64,000 nt of DNA, taken from positions 1 to 64,000 of the forward strand of contig CAWFFB010000035.1 in NCBI GenBank assembly GCA_963814975.1, given 5' to 3'. Source of the stretch: CAVUXJ01 sp963814975 (GTDB lineage Bacteria > Acidobacteriota > Vicinamibacteria > Vicinamibacterales > CAVVIG01). This document shows, piece by piece, positions 1 through 8,753 of the stretch. How positions within the stretch are numbered: position 1 is the stretch's first letter; every line of letters starts with the position of its first letter. Position numbers and translations under genes: made by a program. The notes beneath the pieces are model-generated. The model had not been told where the DNA came from and did no database searches. It saw only the letters and a program-made list of their open reading frames with translations.

Positions 1-63
1 GGCCACTCGCGCCTGGATAAGATCGAGCGATCGCTCTCGCCTCGCTGAGTCGCCTTGCGGTGA

Positions 64-330
64 AACGCACGGTTCGCGCCGGGCACGACGCCTGGCTCCA
101 AGAGGCCTGCGACCCATCGATTCCTCGATAGTCGGGTAGTCATCGAGAGCACACAAGGCGGCGGCACGGCTTTTGGCCATTGCCTGCTCAGGTTGGTGCC
201 GGATGCGCTGGGAGCCTGCGAGTTCACCGGAGGCAGCGGCTCGCTAAAGGGGTTCAAAGCCGACGTGACCGTCACCACAGTAGACGGCACGATCTGGCAC
301 TGGAGAGGCGCCCGATCCAGCGACGATTGA
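64..330 (+). pseudogene. C-terminal fragment of a secreted-type protein
   Basis: The frame is open from a stop at 61-63 to the TGA at 328-330 and reads like real protein: a Cys-containing strand pattern (GHCLLRLVP, GACEFTGGSGSL, GFKADVTVTTVDG) ending in IWHWRG. The spacing of GECEFTGG-like and WHW motifs recalls small secreted beta-barrel proteins of the allene-oxide-cyclase-like type, but this is only a resemblance. No start codon is visible and nothing convincing lies upstream in this frame, so it is called as a remnant. Confidence 0.35.
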
Positions 331-585
331 CATCACGATGGCGCAGCTTCCGAACGACGAAGCTGCGCCTCGTTCGTCAGGAAGGTCTTGCTAAGAGCCC
401 TCAGTTTGCTGTCAAGCCGCTTTTCGGCGCGGCACCAGTCGGGTGCTTCAACCGCATGGGTTATAGCTTCAGCCGTTCAGCCCAACGAGCATGGCGCATA
501 TCGCGAATCATGCAATTCCGATCGCAATTCCCGCAAGTGTCCGAAGCCTGGCGGATATCATCCCAGCGACTCGTCCGTTGCCCCT

Positions 586-618
586 ACAGCCCGGCGCTCG
601 ACTCAGAGCCCGGGCTGT
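586..618 (-). terminator. stem-loop downstream of the first porin
   Basis: A perfect 9-bp inverted repeat (ACAGCCCGG at 586-594, CCGGGCTGT at 610-618) with a 15-base loop sits about 28 bases past the stop of the porin on the minus strand. No T-run follows, so it could be a transcript-stabilising hairpin or a factor-dependent stop rather than an intrinsic terminator. Bases 331-585 show no gene. Confidence 0.3.
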
Positions 619-645
619 GGAAGGGTACTGACCGCCTCGGGGTGG

Positions 646-1353
646 CTAAAAGCGGACTCCGAAGTTGATTTGGGAGTACTGTGCGTTGGTCGAGCAACCC
701 TGCTCGCACGGACCACCCGACACCACGGCACCCTGCGCCCGGACCTCCGGGCCCCAGACGTAGTGATAGCGGAATTCGGCGTAAAACTTCGCGGACTCGC
801 CGCCGAACGTCACGCCAGCCCCCAAGTTGATGCCGAAGTCGTTCGACGATCGGTCGACCAGGATGTTGTCAACCGACACCGCCGCCGGATAGCACCAGTA
901 CCAATACGGATCGCAGACCGTGGCGTACCTGACGGCGGGTGACGTTAGCTGTACCGTCCGATGATAATAGCCGAGGCCACCGATGCCGTATCCTCCAACC
1001 TTCGCGGTTCGCGGCGACGCGTAGATGGCGTTGAACGTGACCGAATGAATGTTGTGATTGCTCTCGATCAACTGGGACGAGGCATTTATTCCGCCCGGAT
1101 CCGGAGACACGAGAATCGTCTTCTCGGGTCCTGGCATCCAGTTGTACATGTACTCCGCCTGAAGGCCGAAAGTCGGCGACACATTGAACGTCGCGCCGAT
1201 CCCACCGTTCGCGCCGGTGTCGAAGGCATCGTTGAGGCCGGAGAGCGGCATCAAGACACCCGCCCCGATGTTGATGCTGACCGGCTTGTCCTGCGCGCCA
1301 GCCGGTGCCGACATGATCAGAAGCCCGAACAGCGCCACCAACAGTTTCCGCAT
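646..1353 (-). CDS. small outer-membrane beta-barrel protein (porin-like)
   Basis: A 235-residue protein with a signal peptide (MRKLLVALFGLLIMSAPAGAQ) and alternating aromatic/hydrophobic strands ending in a terminal Phe (INFGVRF), as expected for Bam-inserted barrels of the OMP_b-brl type. Landmarks are the EYMYNWMPGPEKT segment, a cysteine loop around DPYWYWCYPA, and FRYHYVWGPEV before the last strand. The start is the ATG at 1353, preceded by GAGGAG; the in-frame upstream ATG two codons earlier lies too close to this site. A close paralogue lies at 22517-23230 and shares even the upstream GAGGAGCGT stretch, so the two come from a duplication. Function is unknown; a structural or adhesion role at the surface is an inference. 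Confidence 0.8.
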   Translation of the reverse strand: MRKLLVALFGLLIMSAPAGAQDKPVSINIGAGVLMPLSGLNDAFDTGANGGIGATFNVSPTFGLQAEYMYNWMPGPEKTILVSPDPGGINASSQLIESNHNIHSVTFNAIYASPRTAKVGGYGIGGLGYYHRTVQLTSPAVRYATVCDPYWYWCYPAAVSVDNILVDRSSNDFGINLGAGVTFGGESAKFYAEFRYHYVWGPEVRAQGAVVSGGPCEQGCSTNAQYSQINFGVRF

Positions 1354-1640
1354 GAGCACGCTCCTCTAGATTGAGAGTAATGGTCTGCCCTATCGTGAAG
1401 ACAGCCGACGGCTCCTGATGGGAGCATCCGACTTGCCAAAGCTTACATCAAACGGTTTTCGTCGTGTTTTGCTCGTCATCGCGGCGGTCAAGAACCGATG
1501 ACGATTATAGTCTACCCATCGATGGATACCGGGCGTGCGATAGCGCAGGCTATTCCCGTGCCGAGCGCCAGCGCCGTGGTCAACAGAGTCTTTCGTCTTA
1601 ATTTCGTCAGCATGGAACCTCCAAGGACATCAGCGAGCCT

Positions 1641-2060
1641 TCGTCAGAGCTACCAGAGATATCTCAATCCGAACACGAACGAGTTCGCCGTTCTCGATGA
1701 ATGCGGCGTCACGACGGACCTGCTTCGCCGCTATGGTCGGAGTCTTCGGGGCCAGCGACTCCGCGATCACACGCCCTCCGGGCACTGGCAGACCCAGACG
1801 GTCATCGTGGGGTTGCGGCCGGACGGGCTGAGCGCGCCGGCCCTGTTCGACGGCCCCATCGACAATCCCAGTTTTCTGGCCTACGTCGAGCAGGTGCTGG
1901 GGCCCACGTTGCGCGCCGGCGACGTCGTCGTCCTCGATAACTTGGCCGTGCACAAACAACCGGAGGTCCGCGCGGCTATCGCGGCGGCTGGCGCCCAGCT
2001 CCGCTTTCTCCCGCCTTACAGTCCTGACTTCAACCCGATCGAACTCGCGTTCTTGGTCTT
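1641..2060 (+). pseudogene. IS630-family transposase fragment (DDE domain)
   Basis: The central reading frame contains the DDE_3 signature of IS630/Tc1-type transposases: VLDECGVTTDLLRRYGRS (first Asp), VVVLDNLAVHKQPEVR (second Asp) and LPPYSPDFNPIELAF (final Glu). The N-terminal helix-turn-helix half is absent, and after the NPIE motif the sequence loses all similarity near base 2055, marking a deletion junction. No terminal inverted repeats were found around it. The open frame continues to 2178 but that tail is not transposase-like. Confidence 0.8.
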
Positions 2061-2228
2061 GCGAATCACTCGGACTGCTCGGGTTTTCTGGGCGGGACAA
2101 TTCTTGAATTCTGCCAACGAGACAATCGGACACCGGGATATCGGCAAGCTTGCTCCGCGAGAGCGTTCCCTTGATTGATATCTTCCTCGAACGCCGCAGA
2201 TCGGGCGGGCCAGCGGCTCCGGCGACTC

Positions 2229-3041
2229 TCATGGATTCTGCCCCGCTGAGAGCTGCGGAAACTTGTTGTTCTCGCAGACGTTTTCCATCAGGTTCTCGCC
2301 AGGCGCGAGAACCAACGTGTAGACGACCTTCCACGGCTTGACGAAAATGTCGGAATCCTCATGTATCACTTCCACGGTCATGGTGCCCATCGTCGTGCGG
2401 GTCCACCGTTCCCTGATATGCAGGTTCGCCGTGTGTGGTAGCGAGGAGTCCAGCCACGACTTGTCATTGAATCCACTCGAGTCCACAACCAGCGTATCGC
2501 CCTCCCACATCCCAATCGAATGCCCCATCCACGTCGGCTCAACGTCTGGTGGATGTGGCCGACCATCAAGAAACGCCAGACGATAATTCGGTGGGTGTTC
2601 AAAGAGCGTGGCCAAGTGCATCCGACTGTGCATCACCACCCAGAGCCCACCTCCGAGGGCAGTGGGGACCGGCGCAGGCGGCAGACAGACGGAATACGGG
2701 AAGTCCTTCATGTTCGTCTTGTAACGACCCTCCAACAGCGTGAGCCCCAGCTGGGTCATTGCGGGTCGTTCAGGCGTGCCCTGCACGATCCAGACGCCGT
2801 TCAAATCCGGCTTGCCGTCCGGCGTGCGCGGTGCCGGACCAGGGAACTTGCCTTCGTACTTCTCGCGCATGATCCGACGCCACTGGGCTGAAACCGCGGC
2901 GTCCACCTGGTCAGGGCTGGCCACGGGATTGGGCGTCGGCACCAGATTGTCCAATGGTCCTGGCTTCTGCGGGGCGGTCTGCGCGCTCGCCGTCACCGCC
3001 GAGATGAAGACCAACGCAGCGGCAGCAACAAAACGCAACAT
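2229..3041 (-). CDS. secreted conserved protein, acidobacterial type
   Basis: A 270-residue protein with a clear signal peptide (MLRFVAAAALVFISAVTASAQ), followed by a Pro-rich linker, a PRTPDGKPDLNGVW segment and a long domain with WEGDTLVVDSSGFNDKSWLD and a GTMTVEVIHED stretch. This pattern (PDLNGVW plus GDTLVVDTxGFND) belongs to a family of exported proteins that is abundant in Acidobacteriota and has no assigned biochemical role. The ATG at 3041 is preferred over the GTG at 3047 because AAGGAG lies at the right distance. The gene stands alone; neighbours on both sides are gene remnants. Confidence 0.75.
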   Translation of the reverse strand: MLRFVAAAALVFISAVTASAQTAPQKPGPLDNLVPTPNPVASPDQVDAAVSAQWRRIMREKYEGKFPGPAPRTPDGKPDLNGVWIVQGTPERPAMTQLGLTLLEGRYKTNMKDFPYSVCLPPAPVPTALGGGLWVVMHSRMHLATLFEHPPNYRLAFLDGRPHPPDVEPTWMGHSIGMWEGDTLVVDSSGFNDKSWLDSSLPHTANLHIRERWTRTTMGTMTVEVIHEDSDIFVKPWKVVYTLVLAPGENLMENVCENNKFPQLSAGQNP

Positions 3042-3068
3042 GTTCACTCCTTTGCACCCGAATGCGTT

Positions 3069-4011
3069 TCAAAGCAGATACGGGACCGTCAAGGGATGTC
3101 CGTTCTCGAATCTCTCTTCAGGCTGTAGTTGTTCACAACTGTGTGAGCACGTCCGGCGGCGGGCTCGGCCTGAGGCCGTGAGCGCGCCGGTGGCGTCTGC
3201 TTCGGCACGGACGGTGCCCCAGGACCCGCCGCTGATCGCGCCGCTAAAACGACGCGCACCGAGCGCGCGCTTGCGCACCAGGTTGGTCGTCATGCCAGTC
3301 GAGCCGGCGCTCTTAAAAGAGACCGGCCGGTCCCCGCAGTACCTCAACGCGGTCGTAGAGCGCCAGGTCGAACATCGCCGCGCGCGTGTCCACCAACAGG
3401 TTCATGCCGTCGGCCTGGAAGTCGCCGGCCGCGCCGCGCGCGTCGGCGCCATAGTCCGTGTAGGCGCCGCCCGCCGAGAGCACAGTGACGCCGGTCGTGT
3501 AGCGAAGCGCCTCGCCGATGTCGGTGAAGTTCTGGTGCTCCAGTCGCTCGCGGGTGACGACGGAGATCGACTGCGGGGTTTCGCGCAGCGACGCAGGAAT
3601 CTTGCCGACGGTGACAGGTCCAGCAACGTAGGCGTCGGGAGTCGCGGTCACCGACACCTGGTCGGCCAGCGAGCCAACCTTCAGCGTCACCGTAAATGAC
3701 CGCTGCTCACCGGCGGAAAGGGTGACGCCCTCGACGCGCGCGGGCGCGAAACCGGCACCGTGACGCTGAAAGGTGCCGCGATCGTCGGTAACGGCCCGGC
3801 GCTGCACGCCGCTAGACGCCTGGGCAAGCGTCACGTCGGCGCGAGCAACGACTCCACCGCTTTCGTCGGTGACAGTGCCGTTCACGGTGGCGCCGGAGGG
3901 TTGCGCCAGAACCGGGCGGCCGGTCAGCGCAACGGCCGCGGCCAGCGCGCCAATGAACACGAAAGAAACCGGGAAAGACGCTTGAAACGGAGCGACACGA
4001 ACCTGCAGCAT
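3069..4011 (-). pseudogene. truncated, frameshifted TonB-dependent siderophore-type receptor
   Basis: The first 232 codons carry a signal/TM segment, a carboxypeptidase-regulatory-like domain (ATVNGTVTDESGGVVARADV) and the start of a plug domain (ETPQSISVVTRERL, VEVLRGPAGLF). The regulatory domain has lost about 15 residues between TDDRGTF and GFAPARVEG. After GPAGLF the protein continues in another frame as GSTGMTTNLVRKRALG and then fades; the roughly 500-residue barrel is missing. It is therefore a decayed receptor, not a functional one. The plug most resembles ferrichrome/siderophore receptors. Confidence 0.8.
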
Positions 4012-4067
4012 CGAGAAACTCCCGATTGTGGGTTCACATATGAGGGGAGCGAGCGCCGTAGTCTACC

Positions 4068-4586
4068 TCAAACTGATACTGAGTCCACTCTCACGTAAGT
4101 TGGACTCGAGCCATTACAAGGCAAGTTGATGAGGTCACTGAATCGTTGGGGCCGTGCCCATACTGAGATCGGCCGGCAGCTCCGGCGGGCACGCCAATCG
4201 CAACCGGCGCTCACGGCAGCGGCAGCAGCGCCGCGCGGGGGCTTTGCGGCACACTCATCCCCATGCTCGCCAGCATGGTACAGAATCAGGTCCAGCCCAC
4301 GATCGATGTGTCCGCCGATCAGGAATTGTTCGGCCCCGCGTCGCTGCAGCTCGACTCGCTGAAGATCGCCTGCGCCATCCGCCGCGCGCAGGTAAGCCTC
4401 GGCGGCGTCGGCGGGTCGGCCGGCGTTGGCCAGCGCGTTGGCGAGTCCTTCCCTCCATGTGTGGGCGGCTTGCTCTACCCCTACGACACCCTCGACATGG
4501 GCTCCCGGCGAATCGAGCGAATCCGCGCGGCCTACAAAGAGGAGTTCGACCAGCAGTCCGTACCTCCGCGTCGACGCCCCGTCCAT
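4068..4586 (-). pseudogene. C-terminal fragment of a large Ser/Thr kinase / ATPase regulator
   Basis: A stretch near residues 38-105 reads as helical repeats (HTWREGLANALANAGRPADA, AAEAYLRAADGAG, LQRVELQRRGAEQFLIGGHI). This resembles the TPR-like region after the AAA ATPase in large soil-bacterial protein kinases of the PknK kind. The kinase and ATPase domains are absent and both ends run into unrelated sequence. The call rests on motif recall, so the parent family is uncertain; that it is a fragment is more certain. Confidence 0.5.
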
Positions 4587-4941
4587 CGTCTGGGCGTCGT
4601 TCTAGGCGCGGCGCGCCGCCAGCGCGCCCTTAGCGGCAGAGTAGGGGAGCCGAGCAACTGGACCAAGCTGGCCCAGACGACAGGTGAGCTTCAGGGTATG
4701 GTTCGCCGCACTCCGGACGCACAACACAAGAGGTTCCTCGATGCAATTGTGTTGCCGAATCCTTTCCAACTGAAGCTGGGCGGGGGTTCTTCTTGTCGTG
4801 CCGTGGACGGTCTAGACATGGGCTTCCAAGCAGCGCGACCGGTGACGATGTAACCTCGGCGCGACGGCTACTTCTTCACTTCGGGGCGCCAGTCTGCAGC
4901 TGCGTGATCAGTATGGCGGGCTGGTCCGACGCGGTAGGATC

Positions 4942-5661
4942 ATGGCAGCGATGGGTAGGTGGGCTTCATGGGCGAATCTTATCGTCGCCGTCTTCGTGCA
5001 GGGTTCCAGCGCAGATGAACTTCAGCTCGCAGGCGGCAGCTTCGAAGCCGAGCGCGTCCGCATGGTCAACGAGCAGCTCAAGGGACGCGACATTCGCGAC
5101 CCTCGCGTGCTCGCCGCGATCCTCAACGTGCCACGTCACCTGTTCGTGCCTGAGTCGCTGCGGCCACGAGCCTACCGCGATTCGCCGCTGCCGATCGGAT
5201 ACGACCAGACTATCTCTCAACCCTACATCGTCGCGTTCATGACACAGGCGCTGGACGTCCAGCCGGGCCATCGGGTCTTGGAGATTGGAACGGGGTCCGG
5301 CTATCAGGCCGCGGTGCTCGGTCTGCTCGCCCGCCAGGTGTACACGATTGAGATCGTCGCCCCGCTCGCGGCACGGGCGCGCGCTACGCTCGCCGATCTG
5401 GGCTACCGCAACATCGAGGTGCGCATCGGCAACGGGTACCTGGGTTGGGCTGAGCACGGGCCGTACGATCGCATCATGGTGACGGCTGCGCCCGATGCGG
5501 TGCCAGCGGCGCTGGTGCAACAGCTCGCGGTCGGCGGCCTGATGGCGATCCCCGTTGGCACCGTGACCCAGCAGCTCCGCATCCTTCGACGGACGGCGAT
5601 GGGGATGGAGACGCTCAGCACCCTTCCGGTCCGGTTCGTACCAATGACCGGCAAGCCGTGA
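4942..5661 (+). CDS. pcm: protein-L-isoaspartate O-methyltransferase
   Basis: A 239-residue protein that methylates isoaspartyl residues in damaged proteins using S-adenosylmethionine. The family order is intact: RMVNEQLKGRDIRDPRVLAA near the start, HLFVPE, the substrate loop DSPLPIGYDQTISQPYIVA, the SAM-binding EIGTGSGYQAAVLG (residues 114-127), and GPYDRIMVTAAPDAVP. The first 24 residues are hydrophobic and could be a signal peptide, which some bacterial PCMTs have, so it may act in the periplasm; alternatively translation could begin further in. It lies alone between a gene remnant and an oppositely oriented acetyltransferase. Confidence 0.9.
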   Translation: MAAMGRWASWANLIVAVFVQGSSADELQLAGGSFEAERVRMVNEQLKGRDIRDPRVLAAILNVPRHLFVPESLRPRAYRDSPLPIGYDQTISQPYIVAFMTQALDVQPGHRVLEIGTGSGYQAAVLGLLARQVYTIEIVAPLAARARATLADLGYRNIEVRIGNGYLGWAEHGPYDRIMVTAAPDAVPAALVQQLAVGGLMAIPVGTVTQQLRILRRTAMGMETLSTLPVRFVPMTGKP

Positions 5662-6035
5662 GACACCCGCGGCGTGCGAGCGCCCCAGAAGAAGCGGCGC
5701 AGTCCGCACACTGGCGCGGATGGCCGTACGACTCACGCGTTCAGAGGAAACATCCGAAGAATCGACAGCGTGTCGAACTCAGTCGACGGCGTTTGCGCGC
5801 GACATTCAGTCTCGCCTGATCCGGTGCTCGGTTGAGCCGAAATGAATTGGAGCAGGCTCAGCCCCCAGTCGGGGCGGTTGTTAGCCGCTTCGAGCCGGAA
5901 AGGGGCCTTCGGTGAGATCGTCCGAGAGGCGCCAGCCGACTTCGAAGGTAATGTCTTGGTTCGGTTGAGGACAGGGTCATCGCGGAACGAGTTGCACACA
6001 AACAGGACCACTCGCCACTGGGATCCATTTGGAGG

Positions 6036-6542
6036 TCAGCCAGCTGTGTCGTACGCCATCGTGACGCGAATATCCGTCCGTAGCCCACGTTCCCTTTCCG
6101 AAGCCTCAAGCCCCAAGTGCCCCGCCGACAACGCCGTGCTTTCGACGACATGGAAACCCCGCCGCTGATAGAACGGGGCGTTCCAAGGGACATCGCGAAA
6201 AGTCCTGAGCGTGACGGCAGGATGCCCCGTGTCTTTGGCCCAGGCGCACACGATGGTGAGGAGTCTCGAACCGATCCCTTGGCGTCCATGTAAAGGGAGC
6301 ACATCGAGTTCGTCGAGGTGGGCATAGCCCTCGATTTCCACGATCAGAGCAAATCCGACGGGCGTCACGCCGGAGGCTGTCGCGACCCAAAGGCGCCCCG
6401 CCCGCTGGGCTGCTGCGAAAGTCTCGACAGAGTTCGGGTGTTCGTACATCTCCTCGGGAATACCAAGATCACCAGGGAAAGTCTTGAACTGTAGCCCGGC
6501 AAGCCGCTCTATCTCGGGGAGGAGAGCGACATCCTCGGGCAC
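6036..6542 (-). CDS. GNAT-family N-acetyltransferase
   Basis: A 168-residue protein with the GNAT fold in order: the acceptor region (VALLPEIERLAG), the central strand AHLDELDVLPLHGRQGIGSRLL carrying the acetyl-CoA pyrophosphate-binding Q/RxxGxG/A loop, and the late motif VPWNAPFYQRRGFHVVE. The substrate cannot be told. Translation as given starts at GTG; the frame stays open upstream and reads YEVRLA before PEDVALL, typical of GNAT N-termini, so the true start may be a few codons earlier. Bases 5662-6035 hold no gene I can support. Confidence 0.8.
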   Translation of the reverse strand: MPEDVALLPEIERLAGLQFKTFPGDLGIPEEMYEHPNSVETFAAAQRAGRLWVATASGVTPVGFALIVEIEGYAHLDELDVLPLHGRQGIGSRLLTIVCAWAKDTGHPAVTLRTFRDVPWNAPFYQRRGFHVVESTALSAGHLGLEASERERGLRTDIRVTMAYDTAG

Positions 6543-6710
6543 CGCCAGTCTGACTTCATACCCTTGCGAATTTATCTCGGAATCACGTCTGACTAACGGT
6601 TCGGCATCACCAGCGGCGCTTCAGGATTCGCATTGAGCGCGTCTGCTGCATGCGTGTTAGGCACCCTCCCTATGTTCCCGGCGGCTCACCGCATGTTTGA
6701 CAATCTCGGA

Positions 6711-7256
6711 TCATGCAGCGACGTAGCCGGCTGGTTGAGTCGGTCTGCCTCGGCCAATCCAGACGGCGACGATCACGCCGAGCACCAGCTTACATCCCTC
6801 GAGCAAAGTGTAGACCCCGTGCAAAATCCAAAACCGACGTAACGCTGGCGGCGGCGGATTGCGAAGCACGAAGTCGAGGCTCCGCCCTATGGAGATGATC
6901 TCGGGCGTCAGCCATACGATCGTCACAGCGACAAGCCCCATCATTCCCAAGACGCCCCAGCGGGCTGGGGCAGCGGACGATCCCCGCGCGATGAGCCACA
7001 GGACCAGAAGACCTATCGGGACCTGCACGGCGTTCCAGAGCTGGAAATAACGGCGATTCAACTCCGACGAGAAATAGCGTAGGAGGTCGCGCGTTTCTGT
7101 ATGACCGACTCGCGCTACCTGGGAGGCGAAGGCACGGTTCGTCGATCCAGCCAGGAGCCGGTCTATCGTATAGAAGTTCTCCGCCGCAACGACGGCGACC
7201 ATCACGTTACCGGCGAGCCACGCCCCCATCACAAACATTGCCCATCGCTGCTTCAT
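6711..7256 (-). CDS. four-helix integral membrane protein, unknown function
   Basis: About 181 residues with hydrophobic segments near residues 6-26, 77-93, 101-119 and 146-165. A polar stretch between the first two (FASQVARVGHTETRDLLRYF) probably faces one side of the membrane. The closing pattern ILHGVYTLLEGCKLVLGVIVAV resembles DUF4149-like membrane proteins, but I would not assign the family firmly. The start at MKQRW avoids four extra residues for which no ribosome site is seen. Confidence 0.6.
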   Translation of the reverse strand: MKQRWAMFVMGAWLAGNVMVAVVAAENFYTIDRLLAGSTNRAFASQVARVGHTETRDLLRYFSSELNRRYFQLWNAVQVPIGLLVLWLIARGSSAAPARWGVLGMMGLVAVTIVWLTPEIISIGRSLDFVLRNPPPPALRRFWILHGVYTLLEGCKLVLGVIVAVWIGRGRPTQPAGYVAA

Positions 7257-7332
7257 AGTGAAACCCAAGCCGGCTAGGCAGTATGGCTGTCAGCTTAGCA
7301 GCAGCAACGCCCCGTTTAAACAGCGCCCGCTG

Positions 7333-8196
7333 CTAGTTCCGACCTGGCCGCTTGAAAATGACATCCCCTCCACCATGCGCAGGAAGATACCGCCGAAGCG
7401 TTTCAGTTAAATCGCTCGGCTGCGCCACACTCCAGCCATCCTTGGTGAACTCCGCCCATTCATCAGCACTTGGGGACGAGTAGTACACTCCAGCAGTCGT
7501 CGGTTGAGTTGTTGTGGGAAGTCCCAAGCCGCTCTCTAGACGATTCAGGGCAGAAACGAGCATCACCACACCCGGCCGATACAACGCGAGCACATGCCAC
7601 AGCAACGAGCGGTCCGGCACAACGGGTACACGTGTTGTTTCAATTATCGGCCCAGTATCAATAGTGTCGTCCGTGATGTAGTGCAGCGTGCAACCGATCT
7701 GCGTGTCGCCGTGCATCAGCGCGCGGAACGTCGCGAGCACGCCACGGTAGGCGGGCAGCAGTCCGGAATGGAGGTTGAGGACTCCGAGCCGTGGAATCGC
7801 GATCAACGAGGATTTCAGAATCGCGCCATAGCGGATGGTGACCACTAGATCCGGCTCGAACGCACGGACTACCTCTAGCCCAGCCTCCGTATTGGGATTC
7901 GGCAGCGACGCGACTTGAATCCCGCGATGCCGTTCTACTTCCGCAAACGTGAGGTATCGATCACCGTTATCCGGCAGACCGGCCCGCTCCACGAGTGGGA
8001 ACAGCACTTCATTAGGGAGTTGCTGTTCAGCAACGCGCAACTCTCTTCGCTCGGACGGCTCCTCCGCTTGCAATCGTGTCTGCCCCACCCGTTCCGTTAG
8101 GCCAACGAATACCTCATGCCGCTCGAACGTTGGCAGAAGAAGATTCAAAGCAATACTGCTGGCCAGATCACGATTGAGGCAGCACAGAATCCGCAT
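7333..8196 (-). CDS. formyltransferase-family protein (methionyl-tRNA formyltransferase-like)
   Basis: A 287-residue protein beginning MRILCCLNRDLASSIALNLL and carrying the formyl-transferase core: FEPDLVVTIRYGAILKSSLI, the catalytic-loop motif LNLHSGLLPAYRGV, and ITDDTIDTGPIIE, where the conserved Asp lies. The C-terminal OB-fold of true Fmt is not evident, so this is probably one of the stand-alone transferases that formylate an amino-sugar or another small substrate rather than Met-tRNA. I chose the ATG at 8196 because the frame upstream (to 8307) is basic and not protein-like. It has no pathway partners next to it. Confidence 0.7.
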   Translation of the reverse strand: MRILCCLNRDLASSIALNLLLPTFERHEVFVGLTERVGQTRLQAEEPSERRELRVAEQQLPNEVLFPLVERAGLPDNGDRYLTFAEVERHRGIQVASLPNPNTEAGLEVVRAFEPDLVVTIRYGAILKSSLIAIPRLGVLNLHSGLLPAYRGVLATFRALMHGDTQIGCTLHYITDDTIDTGPIIETTRVPVVPDRSLLWHVLALYRPGVVMLVSALNRLESGLGLPTTTQPTTAGVYYSSPSADEWAEFTKDGWSVAQPSDLTETLRRYLPAHGGGDVIFKRPGRN

Positions 8197-8322
8197 GCCG
8201 TAGAATGCTCCGAGAAAAGCGATGTTCTTGCATCTGTCTAACAAGTATTGAAGTAGACCGCATGGCGTAGCTCGCGGCCAACCGGCACGCGCGGCGGCCC
8301 CAGCCAAATAAGGTTTCGCCCA

Positions 8323-8550
8323 CTACCAAGTGTAGCTACCCGATGGCGGCGGCCACGAGCCCAGCATCTGGCGCAGCAGCACGACTTGGCCGAGATGGTG
8401 CGAGTTGTGCGCGGCCTTGTCGACGAGGAGGTCCCGAGCGTGCATGTGCCAATGTATACCACCGCACCGCGCAGAGCTCGAATCAAGAACTGCGGAGGAG
8501 CCGGTTCGGGTCGATAGCGCGTCGAGGACGTGAAGCCGCTGACTTGGCAC
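8323..8550 (-). pseudogene. DinB/DfsB-family C-terminal remnant
   Basis: The last 40 codons read HMHARDLLVDKAAHNSHHLG followed by QVVLLRQMLGSWPPPSG, the final helix of DinB-like four-helix proteins; this family carries a metal-binding His triad and the last His pair is present here. The preceding codons do not match and the first three helices are absent, so only the tail of the gene survives. It lies between the formyltransferase and an IS256 element, consistent with insertion-related truncation. Confidence 0.55.
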
Positions 8551-8645
8551 GAACCAGCAGACGGTCTACGTCGCTCCATGGAACCGCTGCCGCTGTTCCG
8601 TAAACCCCGATGCCACCGGCGCGATGACCAGGGGACTGGACGCGC

Positions 8646-8707
8646 CGCTCCCGCTCACTATGCGACGATGCAGTGACGCAAAACGTCCTGCACAGTGAGC
8701 GGGAGCG
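8646..8707. repeat. 18-bp imperfect inverted repeat
   Basis: CGCTCCCGCTCACTATGC at 8646-8663 pairs with the reverse complement of 8690-8707 with one mismatch, leaving a 26-base spacer. It lies just left of the IS256 element but does not match that element's ends. It could be one end structure of another lost insertion element, or a hairpin. Confidence 0.5.
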
Positions 8708-8753
8708 CCATGTCTGAACTCCGCAGTGAAGTACAGCAGTAGTGTCTTGAGTC

